64,000 nt of DNA from Rutidosis leptorrhynchoides (lineage: Eukaryota > Streptophyta > Magnoliopsida > Asterales > Asteraceae), in NCBI RefSeq assembly GCF_046630445.1, contig NC_092341.1:7132001-7196000 (forward strand), written 5' to 3'. Numbering within the stretch: the first letter of the stretch is position 1; each line of letters begins with the position of its first letter. Shown in pieces: positions 34,978 to 48,082 of the stretch. The notes below the pieces were generated by a model. The model was not told where the DNA came from. It searched no databases and saw nothing but the letters and a program-made list of their open reading frames with translations. A program made the position numbers and the translations under genes.

Positions 34978-36060
34978 AATGCGCTTATTACCAAATTTTA
35001 ATTATCCTATTAGTTATAAAAATAGAAAAACTTATATAAGTTGTCCAATTAATAGACTTTTCTGCTTTTGCCCACGTTTCGAATAGCCAATAGATGCAGC
35101 AGGGAGCCAGAACCCTTTAAATCGAAAGCTCACAACTCAGCCACTAACAAATCCAACTATTACTACGAAGCAGAAAATTTGGATGTCTATCAATTTAACC
35201 ACTTAAAATAAATTTTGGTAATTTAAAGAAATTTTAGATAAGAAATAGAATAAAAATCTATGTCCTAAAACTAGAATGTCGAGAAATAAGAAAGAAAAAG
35301 AGCGCGTCGAAAAATGTAGAAAAATAAAAATAAGAAAGAAAAACGTCGAAACTTAAAAGTCTAAAAATTATATCTAAAAAGTTGCGCCTAAAGGTCTAAA
35401 GGTAAATGCAATTTTATTCAGAAAACGGCAATTACTTAAAGGCACTAAAATCTATTTAAAACTAAAGCGAAAAACGGCGTCGCAAAATTCCAAAGCGCCT
35501 AAATCTTAATCTAAAGAAAAAGCACTTAAGGGATTTTACGGCAAAGCCTAAAAATCTAGAAAATAAAAATAAGCTACGGCAAAAACTATGTCTTAAAACT
35601 AGCTACGAACGAAAAATATACAAATATTACGCTAAAACAAATGAAAAGATACAAAATATAAAAATAAACTTAAAGTTATAAAAATTATTTATTTTTATAA
35701 AAATATTATTTTTATATTATTTATTTTATAAAAGTATTAATTTATATATATATTTAATAATACTAATTAATATTTAAAATACAAATTAATTTAAAAACTA
35801 AAACTAAATATTAATATTAAATATAAACCTAATTAAGTTTTAATAATAATAATTAAATTATACTCGTAATAAATGCCAAATTAGGGTTCTGGGTGCGTCT
35901 GTCAGGGTGGCTCCGCGAGTCGTGGAGTTTTAAGCCTGCAAACTCCGCGAGTCGTGGAGTTTGCATTTTAAGTTTTTTTTTTTAATTTTATATTGTTTTT
36001 CTAAAATGATATATAAATATATTTATACAAAAATAAATTAAAAATATAGCGTTTCACCGA
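34978..36060 (-). other. 5' leader of the Athila-like element
   Basis: About 1.1 kb of A/T-rich sequence between primer site and ORF without a gene. It contains a pair of AAACTCC/GGAGTTT stem-loops at 35910-35963, the first lacking the outer bases. Confidence 0.55.
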
Positions 36061-36061
36061 T

Positions 36062-36084
36062 TCCCCGGCAGCAGCGCCAAAAAC
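36062..36084 (-). promoter_or_regulatory. Primer-binding site of the Athila-like element
   Basis: The minus strand reads TTTTTGGCGCTGCTGCCGGG beside the LTR, related to the TGGCGCCGTTGCCGGGGA primer sites of Athila/Tat elements. Confidence 0.75.
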
Positions 36085-36085
36085 T

Positions 36086-37309
36086 TGATGTCTTGCGAGG
36101 TGTATGTGAAATACTATATATTTTTGATACGAAAAGCGATACAAATTACACAAGTTTTAATTATTTATTTACAGATGGGATATACCTAAACCTTGCTACA
36201 ACACTATAGGCAGTGTACCTAATCGTAGAGTAGTATAGTTTTTAGTAAGTCCGGTTCGTTCCATAGGGAGCTGGCTTATTTCACACTATATTTTAATTAA
36301 CTATATTTGTACAAAATATATATAATTATATATAATAATATATAAAAGGGGGGTTTACCGTTTAATGACCGGTTTGTCGATTTTATTTTTTAAACGAAGC
36401 GTATAGTAAATGACGATATTTAAATAACAATATAAAATAAATAACAATAATTAAAATGACAATAAATAAAAGTACGAGGAAAAATGAAATAAAATATATT
36501 ATGCTTATTTAAACTTCCGTAATCATGATGTTTGACGTGTTGATTTTTAGTTTATTCACATGGGTTAATTGTCCTTTGTCCTGGATTATTTGATAAGTCC
36601 ATCTGGTTTTTGTCCATAACGGTCCATCAGTCACAAATATAAAGTGCGAGTGTCCTCGTCAAATTATCCTTATGTCCGAAGTCAAATATTCCAACTAATT
36701 GGGGACTTAAACAGTAACAAGGTTTTAATACTTTGTTTAATAATTACACCAGGTTATCGACTGCGTGTAATCCAAGGTTTAATACTTTTTTAACAATTAC
36801 GCCAAGTGTCCTTGTACATAATTTCACCCCTGTTTTAATAATTCCATAGACTATTAATCCATTCCCGTGTCCGGTTAAATGAACGATTATTCGTACATAT
36901 AAATATCCCGCCCATCATGTTCGATCGAGTGTATATGGTTATTTATAGGGACGTCTAATTGTAAATCTTTATATTAAAATTAACAAACTATCATTTAGTT
37001 AAACAAATATAAAGCCCATTAATAGCCCATAGTCTAATTTCCACAAGTATCGTTCTTTTGTCCAAACCCCAATTATGGTACAAAGCCCAATTACCCCGTC
37101 TTTAATATTTAGTCCAACATCATGATTACTTTGGCTCAAATAAGCATAATAATAACTTAAGTACGAGACATTAATTTAAAAAGGAGAACATAACTTACAT
37201 TGAGTATTTATCGCGTAGTGTTACACGGACAGAATTTCGACTTCAAAAACCCGTAAAATAACCTTTACATAACCCGAACTAATCTAATATAAAACTACCC
37301 TATACTATA

Positions 37310-37361
<52 letters not shown>

Positions 37362-37961
37362 TACAGAGTATTATTATTATTATTTTTATTATTAAACTCG
37401 GCAGAATGCATGGCCTTTTATAAGGATTTCTGATTTTTCAAACTCCTAGAGTCGTGGAGTTTTTGGCCTTCAAACTCCGCGAGTCGTGGAGTTTGATTTT
37501 CCAGCTCACATCAATTTGGATCTTAGCTTTGCCGACATAATATATAAATAAATATAATATATAAATAATTTTAAGAATTATTTAAATATTATATTATATT
37601 TATGTGCATAGTTGACTTGTAATTTTTAGTCCGTTGCGTCGAGCGTTGAGAGTTGACTCATGTCCCGGTTCCGGATTTTCGAACGTCCTTGCGTATTATT
37701 TTATATCGTGTACTTTGCGTTCCGCAACTTGTACCCTTGTCATTTTAAGACATTTCTCATCAATAAATTGAACCTTTTGAATTGTATCTTGAACATTTGA
37801 GCTTTTTGGACGTTTGTGTCTTCAAATCTTCGTTTTCGCCTTTTGTCTTCGCACTTATTTATTTAAACAATTACAATGAAAATATAATACAATTACAAAT
37901 GAAAACCTATTATTTAGGAGGGATATTGCTATGAAATATATGTTCTTTTTTAGCCTTATCA
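36086..37961 (-). repeat. 5' LTR of the Athila-like element
   Basis: 1876 bp. It is nearly identical to 30087-31940, with a longer (TA)n run at about 37308-37360 and a mutated first stem-loop (CTCCTAGAG) at 37441-37461. Confidence 0.92.
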
Positions 37962-40900
37962 GGAAGCTCTTAGTAGTCACCTGAGAATAAACATGCTTTA
38001 AACGTCAACAAAAATGTTGGTGAATTATAGGTTTAACCTATATATATCAAATCGTAACAATAGACCACAAGATTTCATATTTCAATACACATCCCATACA
38101 TAGAGATAAAAATCATTCATATGGTGAACACCTGGTAACCGACATTAACAAGATGCATATATAAGAATATCCCCATCATTTCGGGACACCCTTCGGATAT
38201 GATATAAATTTCGAAGTACTAAAGCATCCGGTACTTTGGATGGGGTTTGTTAGGCCCAATAGATCTATCTTTAGGATTCACGTCAATTAGGGTGTCTGTT
38301 CCCTAATTCTTAGATTACCAGACTTAATAAAAAGGGGCATATTCGATTTCGATAATTCAACCATAGAATGTAGTTTCACGTACTTGTGTCTATTTTGTAA
38401 ATCATTTATAAAACCTGCATGTATTCTCATCCCAAAAATATTAGATTTTAAAAGTGAGACTATAACTCACTTTCACAGATTTTTACTTCGTCGGGAAGTA
38501 AGACTTGGCCACTGGTTGATTCACGAACCTATAACAATATATACATATATATCAAAGTATGTTCAAAATATATTTACAACACTTTTAATATATTTTGATG
38601 TTTTAAGTTTATTAAGTCAGCTGTCCTCGTTAGTAACCTACAACTAGTTGTCTACAGTTAGATGTACAAAAATAAATCGATAAATATTATCTTGAATCAA
38701 TCCACGACCCAGTGTATACGTATCTCAGTATTGATCACAACTCAAACTATATATATTTTGGAATCAACCTCAACCCTGTATAGCTAACTCCAACATTCAC
38801 ATATAGAGTGTCTATGGTTGTTCCGAAATATATATAGATGTGTCGACATGATAGGTCGAAACATTGTATACGTGTCTATGGTATCTCAAGATTACATAAT
38901 ATACAATACAAGTTGATTAAGTTATGGTTGGAATAGATTTGTTACCAATTTTCACGTAGCTAAAATGAGAAAAATTATCCAATCTTGTTTTACCCATAAC
39001 TTCTTCATTTTAAATCCGTTTTGAGTGAATCAAATTTCTATGGTTTCATATTGAACTCTATTTTATGAATCTAAACAGAAAAAGTATAGGTTTATAGTCG
39101 GAAAAATAAGTTACAAGTCGTTTTTGTAAAGGTAGTCATTTCAGTCGAAAGAACGACGTCTAGATGACCATTTTAGAAAACATACTTCCACTTTGAGTTT
39201 AACCATAATTTTTGGATATAGTTTCATGTTCATAATAAAAATCATTTTCCCAGAATAACAACTTTTATATCAAAGTTTATCATATTTTTTAATTAACTAA
39301 CCCAAAACAGCCCGCGGTGTTACTACGACGGCGTAAATCCGGTTTTACGGTTTTTTTCGTGTTTCCAGGTTTTAAATCATTAAGTTAGCATATCATATAG
39401 ATATAGAACATGCGTTTAGTTGATTTTAAAAGTCAATTTAGAAGGATTAACTTTTATTTGCGAACAAGTTTAGAATTAACTAAACTATGTTCTAGTGATT
39501 ACAAGTTTAAACCTTCGAATAAGATAGCTTTATGTATGAATCGAATGATGTTATGAACATCATTACTACCTCAAGTTCCTTGGATAAACCTACTGGAAAT
39601 AAGAAAAATGGATCTAGCTTCAAAGGATCCTTGGATGGCTTGAAAGTTCTTGAAGCAGAATCATGACATGAAAACAATTTCAAGTAAGATTTCCACTCGA
39701 AATAAGATTGTTATAGTTATAGAAATTGAATTAAAGTTTTAATATGATTATTACCTTGTATTATAAATATAACCTACTGTAAGTAATAAAGATTTCTTGA
39801 TCTTGGATGATTACTTGGAATGGATTTAGAAAACTTGGAAGTAAACTTGCAATCTTGGAAGTATTCTTGATTTTATGAAACTAGAACTTTTGGAATTTAT
39901 GAAGAACACTTAGAACTTTAAGATAGAACTTGAGAGAGATTAATTAGATGAATAAAATTAAAGAATGAAAGTGTTTGTAGGTGTTTTTGGTCGTTGGTGT
40001 ATGGATTAGATATAAAGGATATGTAATTTTGTTTTCATGTAAATAAGTCATGAATGATTACTCATATTTTTGTAATTTTATGAGATATTTCATGCTAGTT
40101 GCCAAATTATGGTTCCCACATGTGTTAGGTGACTCACATGGGCTGCTAAGAGCTGATCATTGGAGTGTATATACCAATAGTACATACAACTAAAAGCTGT
40201 GTATTGTACGAGTACGAATACGGGTGCATACGAGTAGAATTGTTGATGAAACTGAACGAGGATGTAATTGTAAGCATTTTTGTTAAGTATAAGTATTTTG
40301 ATAAGTGTCTTGAAGTCTTTCAAAAGTGTATGAATACATATTAAAACACTACATGTATATACACTTTAACTGAGTCGTTAAGTCATCGTTAGTCGTTACA
40401 TGTAAATGTTGTTTTGAAACCTTTAGATTAACGATCTTGTTGAATGTTGTTAACCCATTGTTTATTATAACAAATGAGATGTTAAATTGTTATATTATCA
40501 TGATATTATGATATATAATATATCTTAGTATGATATATATACAGTTAAATGTCGTTACAACGATAATCGTTACATATATGTCTCGTTTCGAAATCATTAA
40601 GTTAGTAGTCTTATTTTTACATATGTATTTCATTGTTAATACACTTAATAATATATTTACTTATCATTTAACATAATTAACCAAGTGTATCAATATCTTA
40701 ATATGATTCATATGTACCTAGTAAGACGTTGTTATAACGATAATCGTTATATATATCGTTTTCGAGTTTCTTAAATTAATAGTCTCATTTTTATGTATAT
40801 AACTCATTGTTAAAATACCTAATGAGATACATACTTATAATAAAATCATGTTAACTATATATATAACCATATATATGTCATCGTATAGTTTTTACAAGTT

Positions 40901-41059
40901 TTAACGTTCGTGAATCACCGGTCAACTTGGGTGGTCAATTGTCTAATCAAGTCTTAACAAGTTTGATTGCCTAACATGTTGGAAACACTTAATCATGTAA
41001 ATAACAATTTCATTTAATATATATATAAATATAAACATGGAAAAGTTCAGGTCACTACA

Positions 41060-42580
41060 CCTATGGTGGAAGGTTAACGCTAATTAAATCGGTCCTAAGT
41101 AGTTTACCGCTATACTATTTCTCGCTCTTTCGTACTCCCTTGAGTGTTATTGATAATCTTGAGAGTATTAGAAGGAAATTCTTTTAGGGTGGGACGGGTG
41201 AGGGGTCTAAATTATCTTGGGTTAAATGGGACGAGACTCTTTTACCTTACGGTGAAGGAGGGCTCAATATCGGGTCTTTGCGAGGTAAAAACCTTGCACT
41301 CTTGGGGAAATGATTTTGGAGAGCAAAAATCGAGTCAAACTCACTTTGGGTGGCGGTTTTAAAAAGCATACATGGTTCTAACGGGCTACTCCCCCCTCGG
41401 GCTTAAATCGCCCGAAAGGGAAGAGTGGCGTTTGGTCTAACATTTTGCGTGCAGGATATGACATCGAGAAGTTGGGCGTTCCTTTTGTTAGCTCGTTTGC
41501 GAAGCTGATTAGGAATGGGGCAGACACTAAATTTTGGGAAGACTCATGGTTGTTTTCTAAACCCATCAAAGAAAAGTACAAGTGGCTTTATCACTTGGAG
41601 TCTGATCAGAAGTGCACGGTGCAGAGTCGGGTTAATTGGTTCGAGCAAAATCGTGATCTAAACTGGAGTTGGTTACGGCCCCCCCACGGGCAGAGCACTA
41701 CACGACCTCGTGCAGCTTAATCTTGACTTGAATATGTATGTTAAACATGACAGGGACAGGGATACGTGGAATTGGAACTTAGCCTCAAATGGGATGTTTA
41801 CAACAACAAAACTTGCTAGGATTATTGATGATCGCCTTCTTTAGAGCTCTAATTCAAGAGAAGAAACACTCATTAACCATTTTGTTCCGATAAAAGTGGA
41901 GATTTTCATTTGGAGGTTTCTAAAAAGACGAATTCCGGTTCGTACCGAACTTGATAAAAGAGGTATAGATCTTGACTCCGTTAGATGTCCTCTATGCGAT
42001 GATGATGTGGAAACAATCGACCATATTATGTTCTTTTGTCGACACTCATTGGATATTTGGGAAAAAGTATACAAGTGGTGAGGTTTGGGTGCGGTTGCAA
42101 ATCTTAGCTTAAGCGACGCCTTTTGCGGGAAATGTAATCGTACTATATCCCCCTTAAACTCGAGTATTTGGCAAGCATTGGAGTGGTCTTGTGTGTAGTT
42201 ATTATGGAGTAATCGTAATCAAAAAGTTTTCAAGAATCGTTGTTGGAGTAGCGCATCGGCCCTAATGGAAATCCAACTTAAATCTTTCAAGTGGATCTCA
42301 AATCGTATCAAGAACCGCAAGATGGATTGGCTATCTTGGATTCATGATCCCTGGACTTGTGTTGTTTAATTGCATATTCATGCTCCTAAAGTCCTAATGA
42401 TGTTTCTGTAATTTTTCTATTGCATTCTCCGCAACACCTTTGTATCTCGTGTTTTCTGTTTTTGTGTGCATGTATGTTGTGAACTGCAATCTTGTGCAGC
42501 CTCCTGTATCGTGTGTATTGGGCTGGGCCCCCTTGGCCTTTTTGTGTTAATGAAATTTGGCTTTTCGAAAAAAAATATTA
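41060..42580 (+). pseudogene. L1-type LINE ORF2 3' half and 3' UTR, copy 2
   Basis: Same reading as copy 1, with the zf-RVT stretch at about 41896-42081 (CPLCDDDVETIDHIMFFC) and WLSWIHDPWTCVV ending near 42366-42368. It shares the disabling stops of copy 1, so the decay predates duplication. The 3' UTR is continuous except for an altered TGCTCCTAAAGTCCTAATG at the place where copy 1 carries the MITE. Confidence 0.85.
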
Positions 42581-42942
42581 TATCGAAGAAGGTTGTGTTT
42601 AATTGTTTCTTAATGGAATGGTTCATTGTGAATGTTAAATTATTTATCACTTAACACGTTAAATTATACTTAATATAAGTGGTGTTGAATAAAATAAAAA
42701 ATATGTGATAAATCATTCAAAGTTAAAATTATCTTTTAACCATTGTTTAGGTTAAGCAAATTAATTAAGGCTGCTACATCAAACCTACATTGCATGGGAA
42801 TAAAATTTCGACAACTATCTATCTAAACCCGGTTTCATATATCGATACTTGGCGGTTAAAAAGCTACTCCGTATTTCTTTTATTAGGATTAAGGATTAGT
42901 CATTTAAGTTACTTCAGATAGAAAGAAACTTTCTTTAATATT

Positions 42943-43233
42943 GAGTTTTAGTTCAACTTGTAATGGTCTGCCTCTTTTAATGAGAGGTCAGGAGTTCTAC
43001 TCTGCTATGCTACAATATTGCACTCAATGTTCTCCCTGACCTGAAGTATCCACCAGGTCGCCTTTAGCTTAGTGGTGGGCAACAGGGATGTGGGTTTTAC
43101 CGGCCATGCCCTCGGATTTGTACGGGTTACCTCTGGGGCAGTAGTTGGCGGCGGGTTATGCAACTACGGGAGATGAACTCGTAGGTGGTTTAGTCCCCCT
43201 GGATATCCCAAACTGATGTAAAAAAAAAAAAAA
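42943..43233 (+). mobile_element. tRNA-derived SINE, copy 2
   Basis: Same element as 21186-21487, with a poly-A tail of about 14. Confidence 0.65.
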
Positions 43234-43501
43234 CTTTTATTTTCTTTGAATACCCTATTTAAGTTAAATTTAATGTGTTTGCCTTTTGAAAAGTTATATT
43301 TAGAACAGTTATTAAACTCTTATATATTTTTATTTATTAATGTAAAATATTACTCCGTACATCATAGTTCAATAACTTTTTTCATTAAAAATAATTACCA
43401 ACAAATTATTACCATTTAAAACGAGAAATTCGATGTTTTAAAATATTTTAAATATGAATTATTCAACGTTTTATTATGTTTTATTAAATTAACCCAAACT
43501 C

Positions 43502-43506
<5 letters not shown>

Positions 43507-43566
<60 letters not shown>
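43507..43566. repeat. (CTAT)n microsatellite, copy 2
   Basis: About 15 units. Confidence 0.95.
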
Positions 43567-43799
43567 ATAAAATATAATGTTAAAATAACAAGTGTCAAAT
43601 TTGGAGATTGCTTCGATTCATATGTCAATCTTTAAAGGAAGGTTACATGTGTCGAAAAAAATAATAATCTATTATTCAATTTAAATAGTCATAAACAAAA
43701 ACAAATATATCGTCCAATGTAATTTAATTTCGTTAAACAAAAGTTAGAAAAACTTGCTCTAATCATATGATCGCGTTCTTTCTCATCCCAAAAAAGCAT

Positions 43800-44413
43800 A
43801 CAAATAATTTGTTCAACTTTGAGTTTTTTAACAATAAAATATTCGTTCGAAAAATCGGTACAAGAGCAGGAATCATGAAATTTCAATTTTCGGATCGATG
43901 AATTTTTTGCATAATTCAAACTAAACGTTTCACCGAGTTGAACCTGGTTAGTCCATCTGATAGTTTTCGTTTATAATTTCAACCGTTAAGAATGACTTAA
44001 AGACGTGAAATCGATAAATTATAATAACCATATCATGACAAATATTCTTGTATAGTTTTCATTCATAATCTATTGATTTCATCAATAAGGATCAAAAATA
44101 GGTTACAAATAAATTGTTCAACTTTGAGTATTTTAACGATAAAATATTCGAACTAAAAATTGGTACAAGAGCAAAAATCAATCCAACTATTCAAATCTAT
44201 GAAATTTCGATTTTAGGATAGATGATTTTTTAGAATGATTCAAACTAAAATTTTCACCGAGTTGAACCTGGTTAGTTCATATGACAGTTTTCATTTACAT
44301 TTTCAACCGTTAAGGGTGATTTAGAGACGTGAAATCGGTAAATTATAATAACATTATCTTGATAAATATTCTTGTATAGTTTTCTTTCATAATCTAGTGA
44401 TTTCATCGATAAG
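43800..44413. repeat. Two-unit tandem repeat of about 300 bp, copy 2
   Basis: Units 43800-44089 and 44105-44413, matching 22051-22664. Confidence 0.85.
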
Positions 44414-44475
44414 TTTCTAGTTCGATAACAGTGTTTATTGGTACTGAAATTAAATTCCTTGGTTAATATAAGTCT

Positions 44476-45751
44476 ATTTCATCTGATAATTTATGTTTAA
44501 TATATATTTTCATTTATAATTTTTTAACTTGTTATCATTTGGTAATCAGATAATTTTAGTATTTATTTTGTTTATTTTAAGCAAAAAAAAAAATTAAATC
44601 TTAAATACATAATTTGTTTAAATGCCGATTAATTAAAAAAATTAAATTTAGTAACATAATACGTAGTATAACTTAACCATAATATAGGTCTGGATATATT
44701 AATATGGGATAGAGGGGTATACCAACTTCTACTAATCGAATAATTAATCGTTATGAACAGTAGTTGAACTGTGCTGATTATAGTAATGTAACATATGCAT
44801 GCATTGTAATTTGCAGATATTCGTGGGTTGATAGTGTTTATATGTAATATACAAATTTTTAATTATATAGTTTCAAATAATCATATATTGTACTTTTTTT
44901 CTTCTCATAAGAAGTGTTCACATTTTCATTTAGGAATGTCTGATTACAAGCATTTACTTCGTATTTCAAGCAATGAGAAGATTTTATTCTGGACAGAAAT
45001 TTTTTAATTGATGGAGAATGAAGTTAGAGAGATTTTCTAAAAATGTGTGCAAAAAGTAACTGAACACTTGTAATATGACGAAGTAAGTATTAATTTTCTG
45101 TGCATAGTATAGTAATATTATGTATGTACGTATAGTAACGTAATCGTAGATATTCGTAGTAGAATATCATGGGTATTACTCTTGCTATTATACTGTTTTT
45201 GCTGTTGTATTTCATACATATAGCTGTATATATAACTATTAAATTATATAGTTAAAAATAGCAAACATATATGTTATGTTAGTATGTGAATATATTAAGG
45301 AGTAGTAAATTAATCTATGTATGTTTTGTAATTGCAACTATGGATAGTATATGTGTATTGCGCATGTCATGTAACTGAATTGAAGGCATTGTATACAAGT
45401 GTCATTAGACTGGTGTTAATAAATATACCTTACTTTGTTATGTACATTCCTTGATTACTTGATGTCACTTCATTCTATAGGTTTTTACTTTGTTTATGTC
45501 ATAACTATTACATTAAAACTTTCGTTTCAATGTTAAATTAATCATAAAGATAAAGTTGTTTTCATGGATATGAGATCAGTTGAGATGACTAATGTTGTAC
45601 GTTAAAAAACTTAGGTACTCTTAAACCCACCCAAAAAACTAGATTATGATTCAATGTTTAAAACTATGCAATAATGTAATTGTATTTACTTAGTAAAGTC
45701 TTTTCGAGCTTATATTGTATATTTGTATTTATATTAACATTTCTATAAGAT
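44476..45751. other. Unique AT-rich sequence
   Basis: No gene or recognised repeat. It lies between the duplicated block and the copia 3' LTR. Confidence 0.45.
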
Positions 45752-46230
45752 TGAGAGATCAAATTGAATAGGATTTCATTGAACTGAAAAGCTTACATGA
45801 ACCGTACAAAATACGCCTATATATATGCCATACTAGAAGACAAAAATACAATTAACTAATTAACAACTTCTCTAACTAACTAACCATCCACTAACTACCT
45901 TATACTAAATATAATTACAAGCCATTAGGTATTTGTGCCTTTGGAGATATTGAGAGGAGACCATGTTGACCATAGGTTTGACTGCATTGTTGACTTTAGT
46001 CATCTCTTTATCCCCTCACAAGTTGGCAATGTGTATGGATCACATATGCCAAACTTGGAGATGCATTTATGAAATGGCAATTTGCTGAGTGGTTTGGTGA
46101 ATACATCAGCTACTTGTGATTGAGAAGAAATGAAATGGGTAGCTATTTGACCTGCTTTGACTTTGTCCCTTACAAAGTGACAATCAATTTCAATGTGCTT
46201 TGTCCTGGCATGCTGAACTGGATTAGCTGC
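45752..46230 (-). mobile_element. Ty1/copia element, 3' end (first piece)
   Basis: The minus strand gives the end of the copia polyprotein (46230-46000), a purine-rich GAGGGGATAAAGAGA, then a short probable LTR beginning TGACTAAAG at 46002 and perhaps ending TCTCTCA at 45752. The LTR has TATATATA and AATGAAAT signals. Its outer end is uncertain because the 5' LTR is not in the window. Confidence 0.7.
46000..46230 (-). pseudogene. Copia polyprotein C-terminal end (RNase H), severed
   Basis: It reads [21 protein letters not shown], then VADVFTKPL and a C-terminus CEGIKR followed by TGA at 46000-46002. NP..H.R.KHIEID.HF and D..TKPL are the invariant end of copia RNase H. The frame continues directly from 57757-58346 once element D is removed. 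Confidence 0.9.
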
Positions 46231-48082
46231 TGTGACGACCCGAGAATTTCCGACCAAATTTAAATTTGAATCTTTATTCATTTCGACACGATAAACAAAG
46301 TCGATAATATTGAGTCTCAAAAATCTTAGAACTATGTTTACATATTCAACTATCATTTGACCTTGGACTATTCCCGACGATTCACGAACAAGTGTGTAAT
46401 TAATATTAATAATGTAAAATAAGATACAAGATAATTAAGTATAATTTAAAATAAATTTATATATATACACATATATATAATTGCTATTAATAATTATTAT
46501 ATTATAATATATATATGAAATATGAAATATATAAATGATAAAGATTGAATATGTTATTATATAAGTAATACATAATTAATGAAAAGTAAGATTAATATAT
46601 TACATGTAATTTCAAGATAAAGTATAAATGTTATATTAACAACATGAGCATTAAATTCCGTATTATTTTTAATAGTAACATTAATATATGTATCATTTAT
46701 AATATTTAATCTGATATAAATTATATATATGCATATAAAATTTGATAAATATAAAAGTTATGATAATATTATTAATACTATTATCATCATTAATAACATT
46801 AATATTATTGTAACTAATAAGAATATTACTATTTTTTTTTTTAAATTATTATTATCATTTATTGTAGTAGCAATATCATTCTATTATAAATTTTCATTTA
46901 TTATTATAAGAAATTATTAATAATAATATTATTAATAATATAATTATTAGAATTGCTAATAGTATTAAGATGATTATGTTAGTTAAAAAAAAATAATATA
47001 GAAACTAGATATATACGTACAAAATATATACAAACAACATATGTAAATACATATTTATGAAGATAAATACATATAATTATATAAAACACAGATGTATATA
47101 TATAAATACATATATAGAAGTATATATTTATATAGAAGGCGATTAAATATACAAATAAAGAAAAAAAATACCGTAATCTGTTTTACATCCTTATCATGCT
47201 TTATTAAACTTTGTCTGTTGTTCCCATATTATTAGATATCAAATCTGGATCGTACGAAATCAATGGTCATTACATATCTGCTTTGTTCCCTTTTGTTTGT
47301 ACGTTTTTTTTTATTTCCTTTAGTTATTTTTTTTTCCTTTCTGTATATGATGATCCTTTATGTCGAACACCAATTGGTGATAAAACAATCGATTTTCAGT
47401 TTCATTGGAAGACTTACTCATTTTCACCCCCTTCTGAATCAATTACAATTATTTCATAACAGATTACAATCACTAATTTCATCAAATTTTATTTCCATTA
47501 ACGAACACCTCTGTTCTTCATTAATTTTGTCAAAACTCGAATTTGAACGAAATTTCAAAATGTAAAAATGAAAAGTTATTAGGAATCGTTCATTTAAACT
47601 TTCTGCAAAGTTTCAAGGTTCAATTTTTCATATCGACTTTTAATTTTGAGGTCAAAGTTTCGAATTAAAAAAAGTCAACAAGTGTTCTTCAGTCGAATTC
47701 GTGTTTACTGGTAAGATTTAAGTTACATTGGTGTTTGATAAAGTTTTTAGAAACAATTTGGAACCTATTTCATGTTTTAACTTTGGTCTAAAACCCTCTG
47801 GAACTCGAAAATCAATTTGAGGTTCATATATATTTTTTTTAAAACCGCTAACAGCAGCAGTCTTTTTATTAGTATTTTTTTTATGATTTCGTTTTTCTGT
47901 TAATCAATACACCTAAAGCTAAATGTTTCTGTTTCAACTCAAGTTATAAAATAAGCTGGAAATTCAATATTTATGGAGATTGATTTGTGTCTGGTTGATT
48001 GAATTTGGAAGATGAAGAGGAAATAGAAAACAAGGATTTAATAGAATTAAATTATGGTTATAATCAGAAATACAGAAACAGA

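Larger units (their letters stand above)
30087..37961 (-). mobile_element. Athila-like non-autonomous LTR retrotransposon (7.9 kb, complete ends)
   Basis: LTRs are 30087-31940 and 36086-37961; target duplication GGAAG at 30082-30086 and 37962-37966. On the minus strand the primer site next to the right LTR reads TTGGCGCTGCTGCCGGGGAA, resembling the Athila/Tat primer site, and the polypurine tract next to the left LTR reads TTAAGTGTGGGGATGTT. The 4.1-kb interior has one ORF and no protease, RT, RNase H or integrase. The LTRs differ by few substitutions and a TA-repeat expansion, implying recent insertion. It must have been mobilised by enzymes from another element. Confidence 0.9.
22723..41059 (-). 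mobile_element. Gypsy element B (chromovirus with F-box gene), degenerate, 5' LTR split by a nested element
   Basis: In minus orientation: 5' LTR 41059-29757 (interrupted at 30087-37961), primer-binding site, leader motif, accessory ORF, F-box gene, gag-pol, polypurine tract at 23199-23235, and a 3' LTR truncated to 476 bp (23198-22723). LTR edges match the solo LTR and element C. The right side keeps the original CCTAT LINE junction at 41060; the left side is a rearrangement breakpoint, not an insertion end. Confidence 0.9.
29757..41059 (-). repeat. 5' LTR of element B, interrupted by a nested element
   Basis: The two parts, 29757-30086 and 37967-41059, together give about 3.42 kb, equal to the solo LTR. 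The interruption duplicates GGAAG. The right edge GTCACTACA abuts CCTAT and the LINE. Confidence 0.9.
41060..44475 (+). repeat. Duplicated block, copy 2 (LINE 3' half plus flank)
   Basis: Counterpart of 18816-22726, starting at the same CCTAT junction with a family-B LTR. It lacks the MITE. The homology ends at AGTCT (44471-44475), after which copy 2 continues into unique sequence, so copy 2 retains the original downstream context. Confidence 0.92.

Noticed and set aside
47211..47565. Overlapping open frames, partly repeated at 55009-55239
   Set aside because: They sit inside the LTR of element D, differ in frame between the two LTRs, and have no domain.
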